A stretch of DNA of 64,000 bases from Streptomyces sp. NBC_00271 (GTDB lineage Bacteria > Actinomycetota > Actinomycetes > Streptomycetales > Streptomycetaceae). This document shows, piece after piece, positions 44,486 through 52,932 of this stretch. The number at the start of each line of letters is the position of its first letter. The stretch's first letter is position 1. The position numbers and the translations under genes were made by a program. The stretch is taken from positions 9,610,001 to 9,674,000 of the forward strand of contig NZ_CP108070.1 of the NCBI RefSeq assembly GCF_036178845.1, given 5' to 3'. Below the pieces are notes generated by a model. It had not been told where the DNA came from. It was given only the letters and a program-made list of their open reading frames with translations, and did no database searches.

Positions 44486-45483
44486 GCCAGCCTCTGGTCC
44501 TTGACGGCCAGCTCGCGGTCGCCCTGGCGGTAGCCGACGGTGCGGATGCCGAGTGCGTCCTTGAGCTGCCGGGCGGGGACGACCTGCGGAGTGGGGGCGG
44601 GGCCATGGCCCGGTTTGGGCAGGGGGTAGGCGGTGGTGGTGGCGGAGTGGAAGGTGATGTTGCCGTCCGTCTTGGTGAAGAGCTGGTGGACGTGCCCGTT
44701 GAGACAGGTGACGGAGGAGAAGCGGCGCAGGAGGGCGATGACCTTGAGGGCGTCGTCGGTGCTCCAGCCCCACTTCGGGTACATGGCGAACAGCGGGATG
44801 TGGCTGAAGACCACGATGGGGGTGTCCGACGACAGTCCGGCGATGTCCTTGCGGACGAAGTCGATCTGGTCGTTGCCGAGATGGCCGAGCTTCTCCAGGC
44901 TCAGGGTGTTGACCAGGGCGATGAAGTGCACGCCGTGGGTGTCGAAGCTGTACCAGCCATCGCCGAGCGTGCCCATGCCGAAGGTCTTCCGGTAGGCGCG
45001 GCCCGCATCGCCGATGGAGTCGTGCTCGCCCGGTACGGTGAAGACACGGTCTGTCTGCATACCGGTCAGCATCTGCTTGACCTGGTCGAACTGGCCGGCC
45101 GTGGACAGGTGGGTCAGGTCGCCGCTGTGCATGACGAAGTCGGGCCTGAATCCGAGCGAGTTGACCTGGTTGATCGCTTCGGTGAACGAGCCGACCACGT
45201 CCGTGTTCGCCGGGCCCTGGAACCCGATATGGCTGTCGGAGACCTGCACGAACCGCAGCGAGCTGTTCGCCGGTGCGGTGGCGCCTGCGGCGGCCATGGA
45301 GTTGGTCTCCCGGGAGTCGGCGATGCGGCTGATCACCTCTCCACTGGCCACGGTCAGTACTACGGCGCCGCCGAACCACCCCGCGTGGCGCATGAGTTGG
45401 CGCCGGGACATGCCGTGCTCCGTGGCGGGCTGCTCGGTATCGCCGGCCGGTGCACTGTCGTGACTGTCGTTGTAGCCGGTCAT
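44482..45483 (-). CDS. Tat-exported metallophosphoesterase
   Basis: 333-aa calcineurin-like phosphoesterase with a twin-arginine signal (SRRQLMRHAGWFGGAVVLTVASG) after about 25 residues. Metal motifs: VQVSDSHIGF, MHSGDLTH, TVPGEHDS (glutamate in place of the usual asparagine of GNHE), VVFSHIPLF and LNGHVHQ. The GEHD change is unusual and may alter the metal site. It acts outside the membrane. ATG overlaps the cupredoxin stop. Confidence 0.85.
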   Translation of the reverse strand: MTGYNDSHDSAPAGDTEQPATEHGMSRRQLMRHAGWFGGAVVLTVASGEVISRIADSRETNSMAAAGATAPANSSLRFVQVSDSHIGFQGPANTDVVGSFTEAINQVNSLGFRPDFVMHSGDLTHLSTAGQFDQVKQMLTGMQTDRVFTVPGEHDSIGDAGRAYRKTFGMGTLGDGWYSFDTHGVHFIALVNTLSLEKLGHLGNDQIDFVRKDIAGLSSDTPIVVFSHIPLFAMYPKWGWSTDDALKVIALLRRFSSVTCLNGHVHQLFTKTDGNITFHSATTTAYPLPKPGHGPAPTPQVVPARQLKDALGIRTVGYRQGDRELAVKDQRLA

Positions 45484-46031
45484 CGGGTCACCTCCACGGT
45501 GGCGGTCATGAACGGATGGATGGTGCAGAGATAGGAGTAGGTGCCGGGCTTGGTGAATGTGTAGCTGTAGGTTGCATGGGTGTTCAGGGCTGCCGAACGC
45601 AACGGGCCGCCCGATCCCGTGCTGGTGACGGTGTGGGCATCGGTGTCCTGATTGGTCCAGGTCACCGTCGTGCCCACTTTGACCTTGAGCGTGGCCGGGG
45701 CGAATGCGAAGTTCTTGATCGCCACGGCGTCCCCGCTCACTGGCGCGGCCGCCGCGCCCGTGCTCGGGGGGCTCATGGCCATGCTCATGCTGGGCATGGG
45801 CGTGGGCGAGGTGCCGGGAGCGGAGCCCGCAGTCTTCCCCGGTCCGGCGGCGCCGGGCATCCCAGCCGTCTGGTGCTGACCTGCTCCGGGTGTGATGGCG
45901 CTGGTTCCGGTGGACGGGGGCTGCGACGACTGGCCGCATGCGCTGAGGAGCCCCAACGCGACGGCGGTGGTGACGGCAGAACCGGCCGCGAAGCGTGATC
46001 GCCGGCCCGGTGTACGAAAGTTCAGGTACAT
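45480..46031 (-). CDS. Cupredoxin-domain lipoprotein
   Basis: 183-aa exported lipoprotein: signal peptide with lipobox LGLLSAC near residue 32, a low-complexity Gly/Pro/Met spacer (PTPMPSMSMAMSPPST), then a plastocyanin/amicyanin-like domain. Copper ligands are visible as the histidine in DAHTVTS and the C, H and M in YLCTIHPFMTATVEV. It is the first gene of the operon. The Met-rich spacer could also bind copper (inference). Confidence 0.87.
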   Translation of the reverse strand: MYLNFRTPGRRSRFAAGSAVTTAVALGLLSACGQSSQPPSTGTSAITPGAGQHQTAGMPGAAGPGKTAGSAPGTSPTPMPSMSMAMSPPSTGAAAAPVSGDAVAIKNFAFAPATLKVKVGTTVTWTNQDTDAHTVTSTGSGGPLRSAALNTHATYSYTFTKPGTYSYLCTIHPFMTATVEVTR

Positions 46032-46386
46032 GGTGCTTGTTCCTCACTGATCAAGGCAGCTGCACATCCGCCCTTGCGTGCCGCGAAGTCGCCGGTGACA
46101 TGCGGCAGATCCTCATCCGGGGCCGCAAGTGGCGCGTCGTGCGCGTCGAGCGCTCCCCAGGACCGTTGTCGTGGTGTGCGCGGGGCGAGTGTGGCCGGCG
46201 CCCTGGGCGGGTGTGCCGCGTAAATCGGCTCTTGTATGGCTCCACGGACGGCGGGCGCGCTCGGTTCGGTAGATATGCACTTTTATGACACTTCTTGGTG
46301 ATCGCCGCAGATCGGTCGGCCCCGGGTGCTTCGCTCGCGGAGTGTCACCTGTGCCGCGCCGTGCGTTACAGGACAAAGCAATACAT
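46032..46386. other. 355-bp divergent intergenic region, cupredoxin operon / ECF sigma
   Basis: No confident gene. A 62-codon open frame (46100-46288, plus) begins MRQILIRGRKWRVVRVERS but has no good ribosome site and is not supported. The short inverted pair TGACACT (from 46285) and AGTGTCA (from 46341) frames the sigma-side half and could hold regulatory sites. No -35/-10 pair is convincing. Confidence 0.3.
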
Positions 46387-47007
46387 ATGCGCGATGATCG
46401 GCTTATGCCCTGGAGTTCCCGAAAACGTGATCAAAAGACCGATCCGGATGACTCCGCGCACCGTGTCTCTGGTAAAGGGACTCTTTCGACCGCGGACGAG
46501 GAACTGCTGCGCACTCTGTACGCGGAGCACGCAGGGCCCCTGTTCCACTACGTGCTGCGACTGACCTCAGGAGACTGGCAATGGGCGGAGGACGTCGTGC
46601 AGGAGACGCTGCTGCGAGCGTGGCAGCATCCCGCCGCGTTCGACCCGGCACGCGGCCCGGCCCGGGCATGGCTGTGCACGGTGGCCCGGCACCTGGTCAT
46701 CGACGCCCACCGGGCCCGGCAGGCCAGACCGGCCGAGGTCGGCGGCGAGGCGCTGGAGCGAGCCGCCGAGCAGACACCGGGCGAGGACGAGATCGAGCAG
46801 GTACTGCAGAGCTGGGCGGTGGCCGATGCCATCCGGACGTTGTCCCCGGACCATCGCGCGATCCTGCTGGAGACCTACTACCGGGGCCGGACCATGGCGG
46901 AGGCCGCCCAGGTGCTGGGCATCCCACTGGGCACCGTGAAGTCGCGGACGTACTACGCCCTGCACGCCCTGCGGCTGGCGCTGCTGGAACGGGGCATCGA
47001 GCCATGA
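46387..47007 (+). CDS. ECF-subfamily RNA polymerase sigma factor (SigK/SigL-like)
   Basis: About 206 aa. Region 2: LLRTLYAEHAGPLFHYVLRLTSGDWQWAEDVVQETLLRAWQH, and ARAWLCTVARHLVIDAHRA. Region 4: LSPDHRAILLETYYRGRTMAEAAQVLGIPLGTVKSRTYYALHALR. The start is uncertain: ATG 46387 or 46405, neither with a clear ribosome site. The anti-sigma gene begins 25 bases after the stop. It probably directs its own operon and perhaps the divergent cupredoxin operon (inference). Confidence 0.88.
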   Translation: MRDDRLMPWSSRKRDQKTDPDDSAHRVSGKGTLSTADEELLRTLYAEHAGPLFHYVLRLTSGDWQWAEDVVQETLLRAWQHPAAFDPARGPARAWLCTVARHLVIDAHRARQARPAEVGGEALERAAEQTPGEDEIEQVLQSWAVADAIRTLSPDHRAILLETYYRGRTMAEAAQVLGIPLGTVKSRTYYALHALRLALLERGIEP

Positions 47008-47032
47008 CCGTGACATGCAGAAGGTGGCGACC

Positions 47033-47818
47033 ATGAGCATGAGTGCGGAGCACGACGCCCTCCGGCTGGCGCTGGGCGGATACGTCCTGGGCACGCTGCC
47101 TCCGGCGGAAATGGAACAAGCGCGCGCCCACCTCGCGGGATGCGCCGAGTGCCAGGCGGAACACGCCCAGCTGGCGGGACTGCCCGCGCTGATGGCGACG
47201 GTGACCGAAGCCGAAGCCGCGGGCCGGACGGCGCCGGTGGCCGGCGAAGACCTGGCCGACCGGCTGGTGGCGCGGGCGGCGGAGAGCGCTCAGGGCTCCT
47301 CGCCCGTACGGCCCACCGCGCCCGCGGCGCCGCAGGCGGGTGTGCTGGAGAGGCTGCTCCAGCAGGCCGCGGCCCGGCGCCGCAGGACCTGGCGTCTGCA
47401 ACTGGCCGGCGCCGCCGCCTCACTGACGTTCATCGCGGCAGCGGTCGGCGGCACATGGCTGGCGGCTACCGGAACGGTGGGCAGTCAGGCGACGCAGCCC
47501 GGGCCGACCGCGCCGACTGCCTGGCGCACCTTCTCCGGAAGCGATCCCGTCACCGGCGTCACCGCCTCGGTCAAGGTCTCGCCCTCTGCCTGGGGCAGTG
47601 TCCTGCAGGTCTCCGCCAAGGGGGCGCCCGCCGGAATCACCTGCCGGTTGCAGGCGGTCGGGCCGGGCGGGGCCAGGGCGGACGGCGCTACCTGGCGGGC
47701 AGGTGAGTACCCTCCCGGCACCACGATCCCCGGGGCGGTTGCCATGTCTCCGGGAGCCATCGAGCACTTTGAGATCGTCGCAGGCAACGGTCAGAAGCTG
47801 GTCACGATGCAGGCGTGA
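47033..47818 (+). CDS. Membrane-anchored zinc anti-sigma factor (RskA/RslA-like)
   Basis: 261-aa protein. The N-terminal anti-sigma domain has the zinc set H-x3-C-x2-C within EQARAHLAGCAECQAEHAQL. One membrane helix follows (LQLAGAAASLTFIAAAVGGTWLAA, about 125-150), then an extracytoplasmic domain (WRTFSGSDPVTGVTASVKV ... EHFEIVAGNGQKLVTMQA). It should hold the sigma factor until an envelope or redox signal releases it. The ATG at 47033 has GAAGGTGG upstream. Confidence 0.87.
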   Translation: MSMSAEHDALRLALGGYVLGTLPPAEMEQARAHLAGCAECQAEHAQLAGLPALMATVTEAEAAGRTAPVAGEDLADRLVARAAESAQGSSPVRPTAPAAPQAGVLERLLQQAAARRRRTWRLQLAGAAASLTFIAAAVGGTWLAATGTVGSQATQPGPTAPTAWRTFSGSDPVTGVTASVKVSPSAWGSVLQVSAKGAPAGITCRLQAVGPGGARADGATWRAGEYPPGTTIPGAVAMSPGAIEHFEIVAGNGQKLVTMQA

Positions 47819-47821
47819 GGG

Positions 47822-47862
47822 GCCGGGAGCCCGCCCGACGATGTGTCGGGCGGGCTCCCGGC
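47822..47862 (+). terminator. Strong hairpin terminator after the anti-sigma gene
   Basis: Perfect 18-bp stem, arms 47822-47839 and 47845-47862 with loop GATGT, beginning 4 bases after the stop. The left arm begins GCCGGGAGCCCGCC. Confidence 0.9.
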
Positions 47863-48247
47863 GTATCCGGCCGACTCCTCACGGTGTGCCCGGAGGGAAG
47901 GCGCGTCGGCTTCGCGCGTGGGTGGGCTCGGCTGCGCGGGGGCCTGCGGCGTTCACCTCAACCTCCGCCGGGAGGAGCTCAAAGGCGGCGCCCCGGTCCT
48001 ACTCGGTGCCCTGCTCGCCGGATTCGGCATCGAGCTCCTGCGGAGGCGAGTGAGCTCGGCCCGGCCACCGGCATTGACCTGACGCGCAAGAAGTTGAGCA
48101 AAAGGCGCGAATTACCCGAACCGTTCGGCATGCGCTGCCCGTGGAACTGAATGAGCGCTCCCCTGCAGGATCCGGTCCACCGACCGCCCCTCGAAGCCGT
48201 TGGCGGTCCTCCATTTTCCGGTCTCCGCATATCCACGGAAGAGCCAG
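47863..48247. other. Intergenic region without a supported gene (385 bp)
   Basis: A plus-strand frame ending about 48082 contains a hydrophobic stretch (APVLLGALLAGFGIELLRRR), but its start would fall inside the terminator and codon use is unremarkable. A TTGACC (48075-48080) could be a -35 box for the next gene. Nothing else was recognised. Confidence 0.35.
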
Positions 48248-48682
48248 ATGACCATGTTTGTCACCGATTCCCCCCGCCCGAGCTCGCTGCCCACCCGGCA
48301 CTGCAGTCACCAGGCGCTGCTCACCCTGCCCGCGCAGGAGGCACACGTCTCCGCCGTTCGTCACTTCGCGGCCGATCTGCTGGAGACCTGGAGCGTACCC
48401 GCGAGCGAACGGGACTCCGCCGTCCTCATCGTCGACGAACTCGCCGCCAACGCCGCCCAGTACGGACGCGAGCGCATGACCCTGCTGCTCGTCCTCGATC
48501 ACGGCACTCTGCACATCGTGGTCAGTGACTCCGGAACGGCCGTGGAGCACCTTCGCCCCGACATCGCCCCGGACGAACACGGCCGCGGCACCGGCATCGT
48601 CCAATACCTCGCCCAGTCCACCGAGGTCCACCAGACGGGCAGCGGCCGCGAAGTCCGCGCCTGCCTGAGGTGCTCGCCATGA
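48248..48682 (+). CDS. ATP-binding protein, RsbW/SpoIIAB-like (HATPase_c_2)
   Basis: 144-aa GHKL ATPase of the anti-sigma serine-kinase group that is abundant in Streptomyces. The N box is VDELAANAAQYGRE, the G1 box VVSDSGTAVE and the G2 box GRGTGIVQYL. No partner sigma or anti-anti-sigma gene is adjacent. The ATG at 48248 has GGAAGAG upstream. The stop overlaps an ATG (48679) of the next frame. Confidence 0.88.
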   Translation: MTMFVTDSPRPSSLPTRHCSHQALLTLPAQEAHVSAVRHFAADLLETWSVPASERDSAVLIVDELAANAAQYGRERMTLLLVLDHGTLHIVVSDSGTAVEHLRPDIAPDEHGRGTGIVQYLAQSTEVHQTGSGREVRACLRCSP

Positions 48683-48756
48683 CCGGCCCCGGATCACCCG
48701 ACCATGACGGTGCTCTGCAAACGCTGCGGCCTCGGTGTACCGGTGGAGGCGTGAGC

Positions 48757-49167
48757 ATGAGGGTCACCCCGAAGACGGCCGAGGCCATCGACGCGCCGCC
48801 TCCTCACGAGGCGTACGCGAACGCCCCCGACCTGCGCCGCGAGATGCATCAGGTGCTCGCCCTCGGAGCCGAACGCGACGGACGCCGAGTCCGGACCGTC
48901 ACCGGCCCGCCGGTCGACGCGACGGCCGCCGAACGCGCCTGGCTGCTGCGTAGGGCTGCTCTCATGGACCGGATGGCCCTGGACGGCCCCGGCCCCGGCC
49001 CGGTCGCCGCCGCCGCACAAACCGCCGAACAACTCGTGCTGTACGACCGCCGCCATCCCGGCCTGGTGGCCGGCCCGCACCACCCCGATGCGATCACGCT
49101 CGACCCCAGCCACCGCCCCTACGTCCGCCAGGAGTACGCCGCATGGACGGCAGCCGGGCGGCGGTGA
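48757..49167 (+). CDS. Hypothetical protein (136 aa)
   Basis: Soluble helical protein (PDLRREMHQVLALGAERDGRRVRTVTG; AERAWLLRRAALMDRMAL; AQTAEQLVLYDRRHPG). The ATG at 48757 is preferred because GGAGG lies 8 bases upstream. An in-frame ATG at 48679 would overlap the ATPase stop (ATGA) and add 26 residues, so coupling to that gene is possible. No known family recognised. Confidence 0.6.
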   Translation: MRVTPKTAEAIDAPPPHEAYANAPDLRREMHQVLALGAERDGRRVRTVTGPPVDATAAERAWLLRRAALMDRMALDGPGPGPVAAAAQTAEQLVLYDRRHPGLVAGPHHPDAITLDPSHRPYVRQEYAAWTAAGRR

Positions 49168-49197
49168 GTGACATACGCGCGCTTCAGGCCGACACGC

Positions 49198-52056
49198 CTA
49201 CGGCCCCACATGGATGTACGGCGCCCACAGGCTCGGGTTCAGACGGTAGCCCTCGTCGGCGTCGCGGAGGGCGCGGACCGCGGTGTGCAGGGCGTATGCC
49301 GTCTGGTCGGGGAAGGGGCGTCGGGGGGCGAAGGCCGAGTAGAAGTGGTCGGCCAGTTCTTTGGAGGTCTCGTCGTCGACGGCCCAGAGGGTGCCGACGA
49401 CATGGATGAAGCCGGCCATGTGGAAGGCGCCGGTGATGTGCAGCGCCTCGTCGGCGTACTCGCCGCGGCCGCGGGTGGTCTCGCACGCCGAGAGGTACGC
49501 CAGCTCCGCGGCCGGGAGTTGCAGCCGGGCGATGTCGGTGAGGGTGAGCGGGGCCGTGTCGTGGTCGTGCAGCAGGACCTGACCGGTCGCGGCCCCGTCG
49601 TCGGCGGCGACGGCGTGGCAGGCGAAGTGCACCCAGGGGTGGTGGGGGAGCGCGTCGAGCACGGTCCGGCGTACCGCCTGCTCGTCCAGGAGCAGACGGG
49701 CGCCCGGTCGCGCGGCCAGCAGGGCGGCCTCCGCCCGCGCGCCCTCCAGCGGCGCGAGCCCCGCGCCCGGCGGCGCCGGCACGGCGACCACCAGCGGGGC
49801 CGTGGGGGCGGTCGGCCGCCGGTCCGCTCGCGCGGTCTGGCGGCGCCGGGCGTGGACGAGGCTGTTGACGGTCGGGGCGTACGAACTGACGGCACGGTCG
49901 AGCAGGTTGTCCCGGTCGTTCTCGTGGCGCCCGGCCGCGTGCAGGGGCAGGGCGGTCAGGGGGCCGGTGGGGATCCACCACATCCGTCCCGGGGACTCCC
50001 CGCCGGGCCCGTCGTCGGCGCGGAGCCCGAGCGCGTCCAGGACCGGTTCGGCCACCGCCGTCCACAGCCAGGCGAGCGTCTCCCGGATCTCGGACTGGGC
50101 GTCGCGCTGGTGGGACAACGATCGGCCGGCGTCGCCCGCCGTACGGACGGCGACGAGGAAGGCGTCGGCCCGGCGGACCACCTCCGCATGGCTGAGCCCC
50201 GTCAGCGGTACGCACCGCACCCGTCCCTCGCGCAGGACGAGCGCGTCGCAGCGCAGCGGGCTGATGTTGACCATCACCACCGGGCCCTCGTCACCGAGTC
50301 CGGCGAGCATCTCGGCGGTGCGGGGGAGCCGCAGGAAGTCCCCGAAGCCCGGCTCGCGTCGGATCGCCGCCACGAGCCGGTCCCACCGTTCGGCCAGGGC
50401 GTGCCGGTCCTCGCCCGCCAGCGGGGTGCCAGGGGCCGGGTGGCCGGCGCCGGTCCCGGCCGGCCCGGACGAGGTGAAGGCGGCGGCTTCGGGGCGGTCC
50501 AGCTGGGGGATCAACCGGGCGTACTCGGCGGCGAGTTCGTCCGGCAGACGGCTCAGCAGGTCAGTGGTGTCCGTGCGGGCGTCGAGGGCTTGGGCGAGCA
50601 GCACGCCACGGCCCTGCTCCAGGAGCCGCAGCGCGAGTTCGGGGTCGGCCAGCTCCAGCGCGCAGGCCGCCGCGTCCTGCGCGAGACCCGCGAACCTGCC
50701 CAACTGGCGTGCGCGGTCCATGCGTCCGATGCGGTACGACGCCGTGCGCGGCAGCAGTTCGACCGCGAGCCGGAACGGCTCCATGGCCGCGGCGTGGTCG
50801 TCGGGCGAGCGGCTCTCGCCGCCGCCGATGACGCCCAGCGCCCACAGGTGCGCGCAGCCCACCCGGACGCTGACGTCCAGGGTCAGGTCGGACGCGGCCT
50901 TCCGGTACAGGTCGATCGCCGCCGCAAGGGCGTGCGGATCGCCCTCGGTCACTGCCTGCGTGCCCAGGGCGGCACCGTGGTTCAGCAGGGCGATCCCGCG
51001 CAGCGCGTGCCCTTCGGGAGTGGTGGCGTACGCCTCGGCGGTGGCCCGGACCCATGCGCGCACGGCCCGCCGTTCGCGTCGCGTCGAACGGCGTCCGCCG
51101 CCACCGTCGAGAACCCCGGGTGCGGGCGCGGCGACATCTGCCGCGCCGATCAGTTGCAGACGCCGTACGGTCGCCAGCACCGCGTTGCGCTGCACCAGGT
51201 TGGGATGCCCCGCCGGGGTCGCGGCGACCGCCCGGCGGGCGGCCCGGGCGGCCTCGCGCAGGTCGGCGGGGTCCGCCCGGGCCTGATGGCGCTCGGCCAG
51301 GATCGAGGCGAGGTTCGACAGGAACCGCGGATACAGCCGATGGCGCCGCGGGACCGCGGCGAGGACCGCCCGCGCCAGCAGAGCCGCTTCGTCGAGCGCC
51401 TCCGGGGCGCCGGCGGGGGACTGGTGGTGATGCAGACGCAGCGCCTCGGCGAGGTTGGAGCGGGCCCAGGTCTGCTCCTGCGTGCCCGGCTCGGCGCAGG
51501 CCACCGCCGCCCGGAAGGTTGCGACGGCCTCCGCGAGCGCGGCGGAGTCGCGGTGCAGGTGATAGAGGCTCAGCAGCGCGTCGCCCAGGCTGTCCAGACG
51601 GTTGGAGCGTCGCGCGCCCCCGGGCGGCGTCGAGTCGAGGGCCGTCCGGATCGCGTCGACGGAGGCGGTCAGGTCCCGGGCGTCGTGCGTACGCAGCCAC
51701 CGCAGCCGCAGCGCGCCGGAGAGGTTCGTCCAATAGGAGGGCGTGGTGACGGTGACCTCCGTCCCGTACGGGGCCAGGGCCTCGCGGAACAGGGTGATGG
51801 CCCCGTCCAGGTCGGCCGGTTCGCCGAACCGTTCGTAGCGGGACCACAGGACCGTGCCGACCCCGTTCATGGCGGCGCCGCGGAGGTCGATGTTCTGCGT
51901 CCTGTCGAGCACGGCGTCGAAGAGGACCAGGGCCCGTTCCAGGTCCGGGAGCCGGCCGGTGCGCTCGTACCGGGTGTGCGACTCCTCGGCGGCGCCGAGC
52001 ACCGCGAGCAACTGCTCGTACCCGGGTGTGCCGAACAGGTCGTACGGGGCGGGCAT
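49198..52056 (-). CDS. TPR-CHAT caspase-like protease
   Basis: 952-aa protein. The first about 600 residues are alpha-helical TPR-like repeats (ADLDGAITLFREALAPYG; DSAALAEAVATFRAAVACAEPGTQEQTWARSNLAEALRL). The C-terminal about 300 residues form a CHAT domain. The catalytic dyad is visible: His814 in WVHFACHAV and Cys858 in YLSACETTRG, followed by MAGFIHVVGTLWAVDD. CHAT proteases relay a signal by cleaving a partner, in bacterial immunity (craspase, CHAT-gasdermin) and regulated death. Its ATG shares a base with the stop of the small helical-repeat gene (TGATG). Confidence 0.88.
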   Translation of the reverse strand: MPAPYDLFGTPGYEQLLAVLGAAEESHTRYERTGRLPDLERALVLFDAVLDRTQNIDLRGAAMNGVGTVLWSRYERFGEPADLDGAITLFREALAPYGTEVTVTTPSYWTNLSGALRLRWLRTHDARDLTASVDAIRTALDSTPPGGARRSNRLDSLGDALLSLYHLHRDSAALAEAVATFRAAVACAEPGTQEQTWARSNLAEALRLHHHQSPAGAPEALDEAALLARAVLAAVPRRHRLYPRFLSNLASILAERHQARADPADLREAARAARRAVAATPAGHPNLVQRNAVLATVRRLQLIGAADVAAPAPGVLDGGGGRRSTRRERRAVRAWVRATAEAYATTPEGHALRGIALLNHGAALGTQAVTEGDPHALAAAIDLYRKAASDLTLDVSVRVGCAHLWALGVIGGGESRSPDDHAAAMEPFRLAVELLPRTASYRIGRMDRARQLGRFAGLAQDAAACALELADPELALRLLEQGRGVLLAQALDARTDTTDLLSRLPDELAAEYARLIPQLDRPEAAAFTSSGPAGTGAGHPAPGTPLAGEDRHALAERWDRLVAAIRREPGFGDFLRLPRTAEMLAGLGDEGPVVMVNISPLRCDALVLREGRVRCVPLTGLSHAEVVRRADAFLVAVRTAGDAGRSLSHQRDAQSEIRETLAWLWTAVAEPVLDALGLRADDGPGGESPGRMWWIPTGPLTALPLHAAGRHENDRDNLLDRAVSSYAPTVNSLVHARRRQTARADRRPTAPTAPLVVAVPAPPGAGLAPLEGARAEAALLAARPGARLLLDEQAVRRTVLDALPHHPWVHFACHAVAADDGAATGQVLLHDHDTAPLTLTDIARLQLPAAELAYLSACETTRGRGEYADEALHITGAFHMAGFIHVVGTLWAVDDETSKELADHFYSAFAPRRPFPDQTAYALHTAVRALRDADEGYRLNPSLWAPYIHVGP

Positions 52057-52451
52057 CAGGAACCGTGCTGCCCAGGAGATCCCGGAGCGTCACGCTCGTC
52101 GTGCTTCTCGCGGATGCGTCGGGCCATCAGCGCGCCCATCGGCCCGTTCCGGTCGAACCATGCGGCGGCCTCGTCGTCGCGGCCCAACGAGAGCAGGGTC
52201 AGGGCGAGATTGGCGGTGGCGTCCTGGCTGCCCTGTTCCGCCGCCTCGGTGAGTACTTCGACGGCCTCCTCGAGGCGCCCGTCGAGCCGCAGCTTGACGC
52301 CGTACTGGTTCAGCGCCTGCGGGGAGCCCGTCTCGGCCGCCCGGCGCAGCTCGGCCTCCGACGGCATCGCCCGGAACGTGAACCGCGGTCCGTCCGATCC
52401 GTTCTGCTCCGCTCTTCGTGCCCGCGTGCGTCGACGCCAGAACATCGGCAT
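52056..52451 (-). CDS. Small Sel1/TPR-like repeat protein, CHAT partner
   Basis: 131-aa protein with a basic N-terminus (FWRRRTRARRAEQ) and helical repeats ELRRAAETGSPQALNQYGVKL and AVEVLTEAAEQGSQDATANLALTLL, typical of Sel1-like repeats. It precedes and is translationally coupled to the CHAT gene. It could be an adaptor, inhibitor or substrate of the protease (inference). The start is ATG 52451; a second ATG two codons in is possible. Confidence 0.75.
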   Translation of the reverse strand: MPMFWRRRTRARRAEQNGSDGPRFTFRAMPSEAELRRAAETGSPQALNQYGVKLRLDGRLEEAVEVLTEAAEQGSQDATANLALTLLSLGRDDEAAAWFDRNGPMGALMARRIREKHDERDAPGSPGQHGS

Positions 52452-52521
52452 CACCCCCCGTGACCGTCGGTGATCGCCCAGTATCCTCTCAACTCGGTTG
52501 CTATGTAAGGAGGTTGCAAGG
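52452..52521. promoter_or_regulatory. Short divergent promoter region of the CHAT module
   Basis: 70 bp separate the two halves of the module, so their promoters must overlap. A TAAGGAGG ribosome site precedes the plus-strand gene. No palindromic operator was seen. Confidence 0.35.
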
Positions 52522-52932
52522 ATGGCGGAAATCCGCACCGGCGACAGCGACAGCGACGGGGACGGCGGGTCGAGGGCGGTGCGGTCGGACATCTGCGCCC
52601 GGCTGGACGAGATCAGGGGCGTTGTACCGGCCGAGCGCCGGCCGGAGTTGGAGGAGATCCTCGGGGCGCTGCGGGGGAGCGGCGACCCGGCGGTTCCACA
52701 GGCCGCGCTCCACCGACTTCTGCGCCGCTGCGGGGTGGCGACCGGATTGCGCGCGTTCACCCGGGGCGCGGAGATCGGTGGGCTCCCGGCGGCTGTGGAA
52801 GGGCACCCGGTGGTGGAGGCGTACGTCTGCCCGGGGGACCGCTGCGACCGCCGGGCCTCGGCCCGGAACCGACCGGTGCCGGAGACCTGCCGTCTGTACG
52901 GCGAGCCGATGCGCCGCCGCAGGCTGTCATGA
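52522..52932 (+). CDS. Hypothetical small protein with possible zinc ribbon (136 aa)
   Basis: The N-terminus is acidic (GDSDSDGDGG), followed by a helical segment (DEIRGVVPAERRPELEEILGALRGSG; ALHRLLRRCGVATG). The C-terminus holds cysteines in YVCPGDRCDRRA and ETCRLYGE, which could bind zinc. The ATG at 52522 follows AAGGAGG. Its stop overlaps the membrane-protein ATG (ATGA). Divergent from the CHAT gene; possibly an effector-associated or recognition component (inference). Confidence 0.7.
   Translation: MAEIRTGDSDSDGDGGSRAVRSDICARLDEIRGVVPAERRPELEEILGALRGSGDPAVPQAALHRLLRRCGVATGLRAFTRGAEIGGLPAAVEGHPVVEAYVCPGDRCDRRASARNRPVPETCRLYGEPMRRRRLS

Noticed and set aside
46100..46288. 62-codon frame MRQILIRGRKWRVV... 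in the sigma/cupredoxin gap
   Set aside because: No ribosome site and no recognised family. It might be a remnant, so it is mentioned only in the intergenic entry.
47843..48082. Possible small membrane protein after the anti-sigma gene
   Set aside because: Its start lies inside the terminator stem and the sequence is not family-like.
49168..52473. 1101-codon plus-strand frame opposite the CHAT gene
   Set aside because: The CHAT protein has catalytic motifs and helical repeats; the opposite frame has none.
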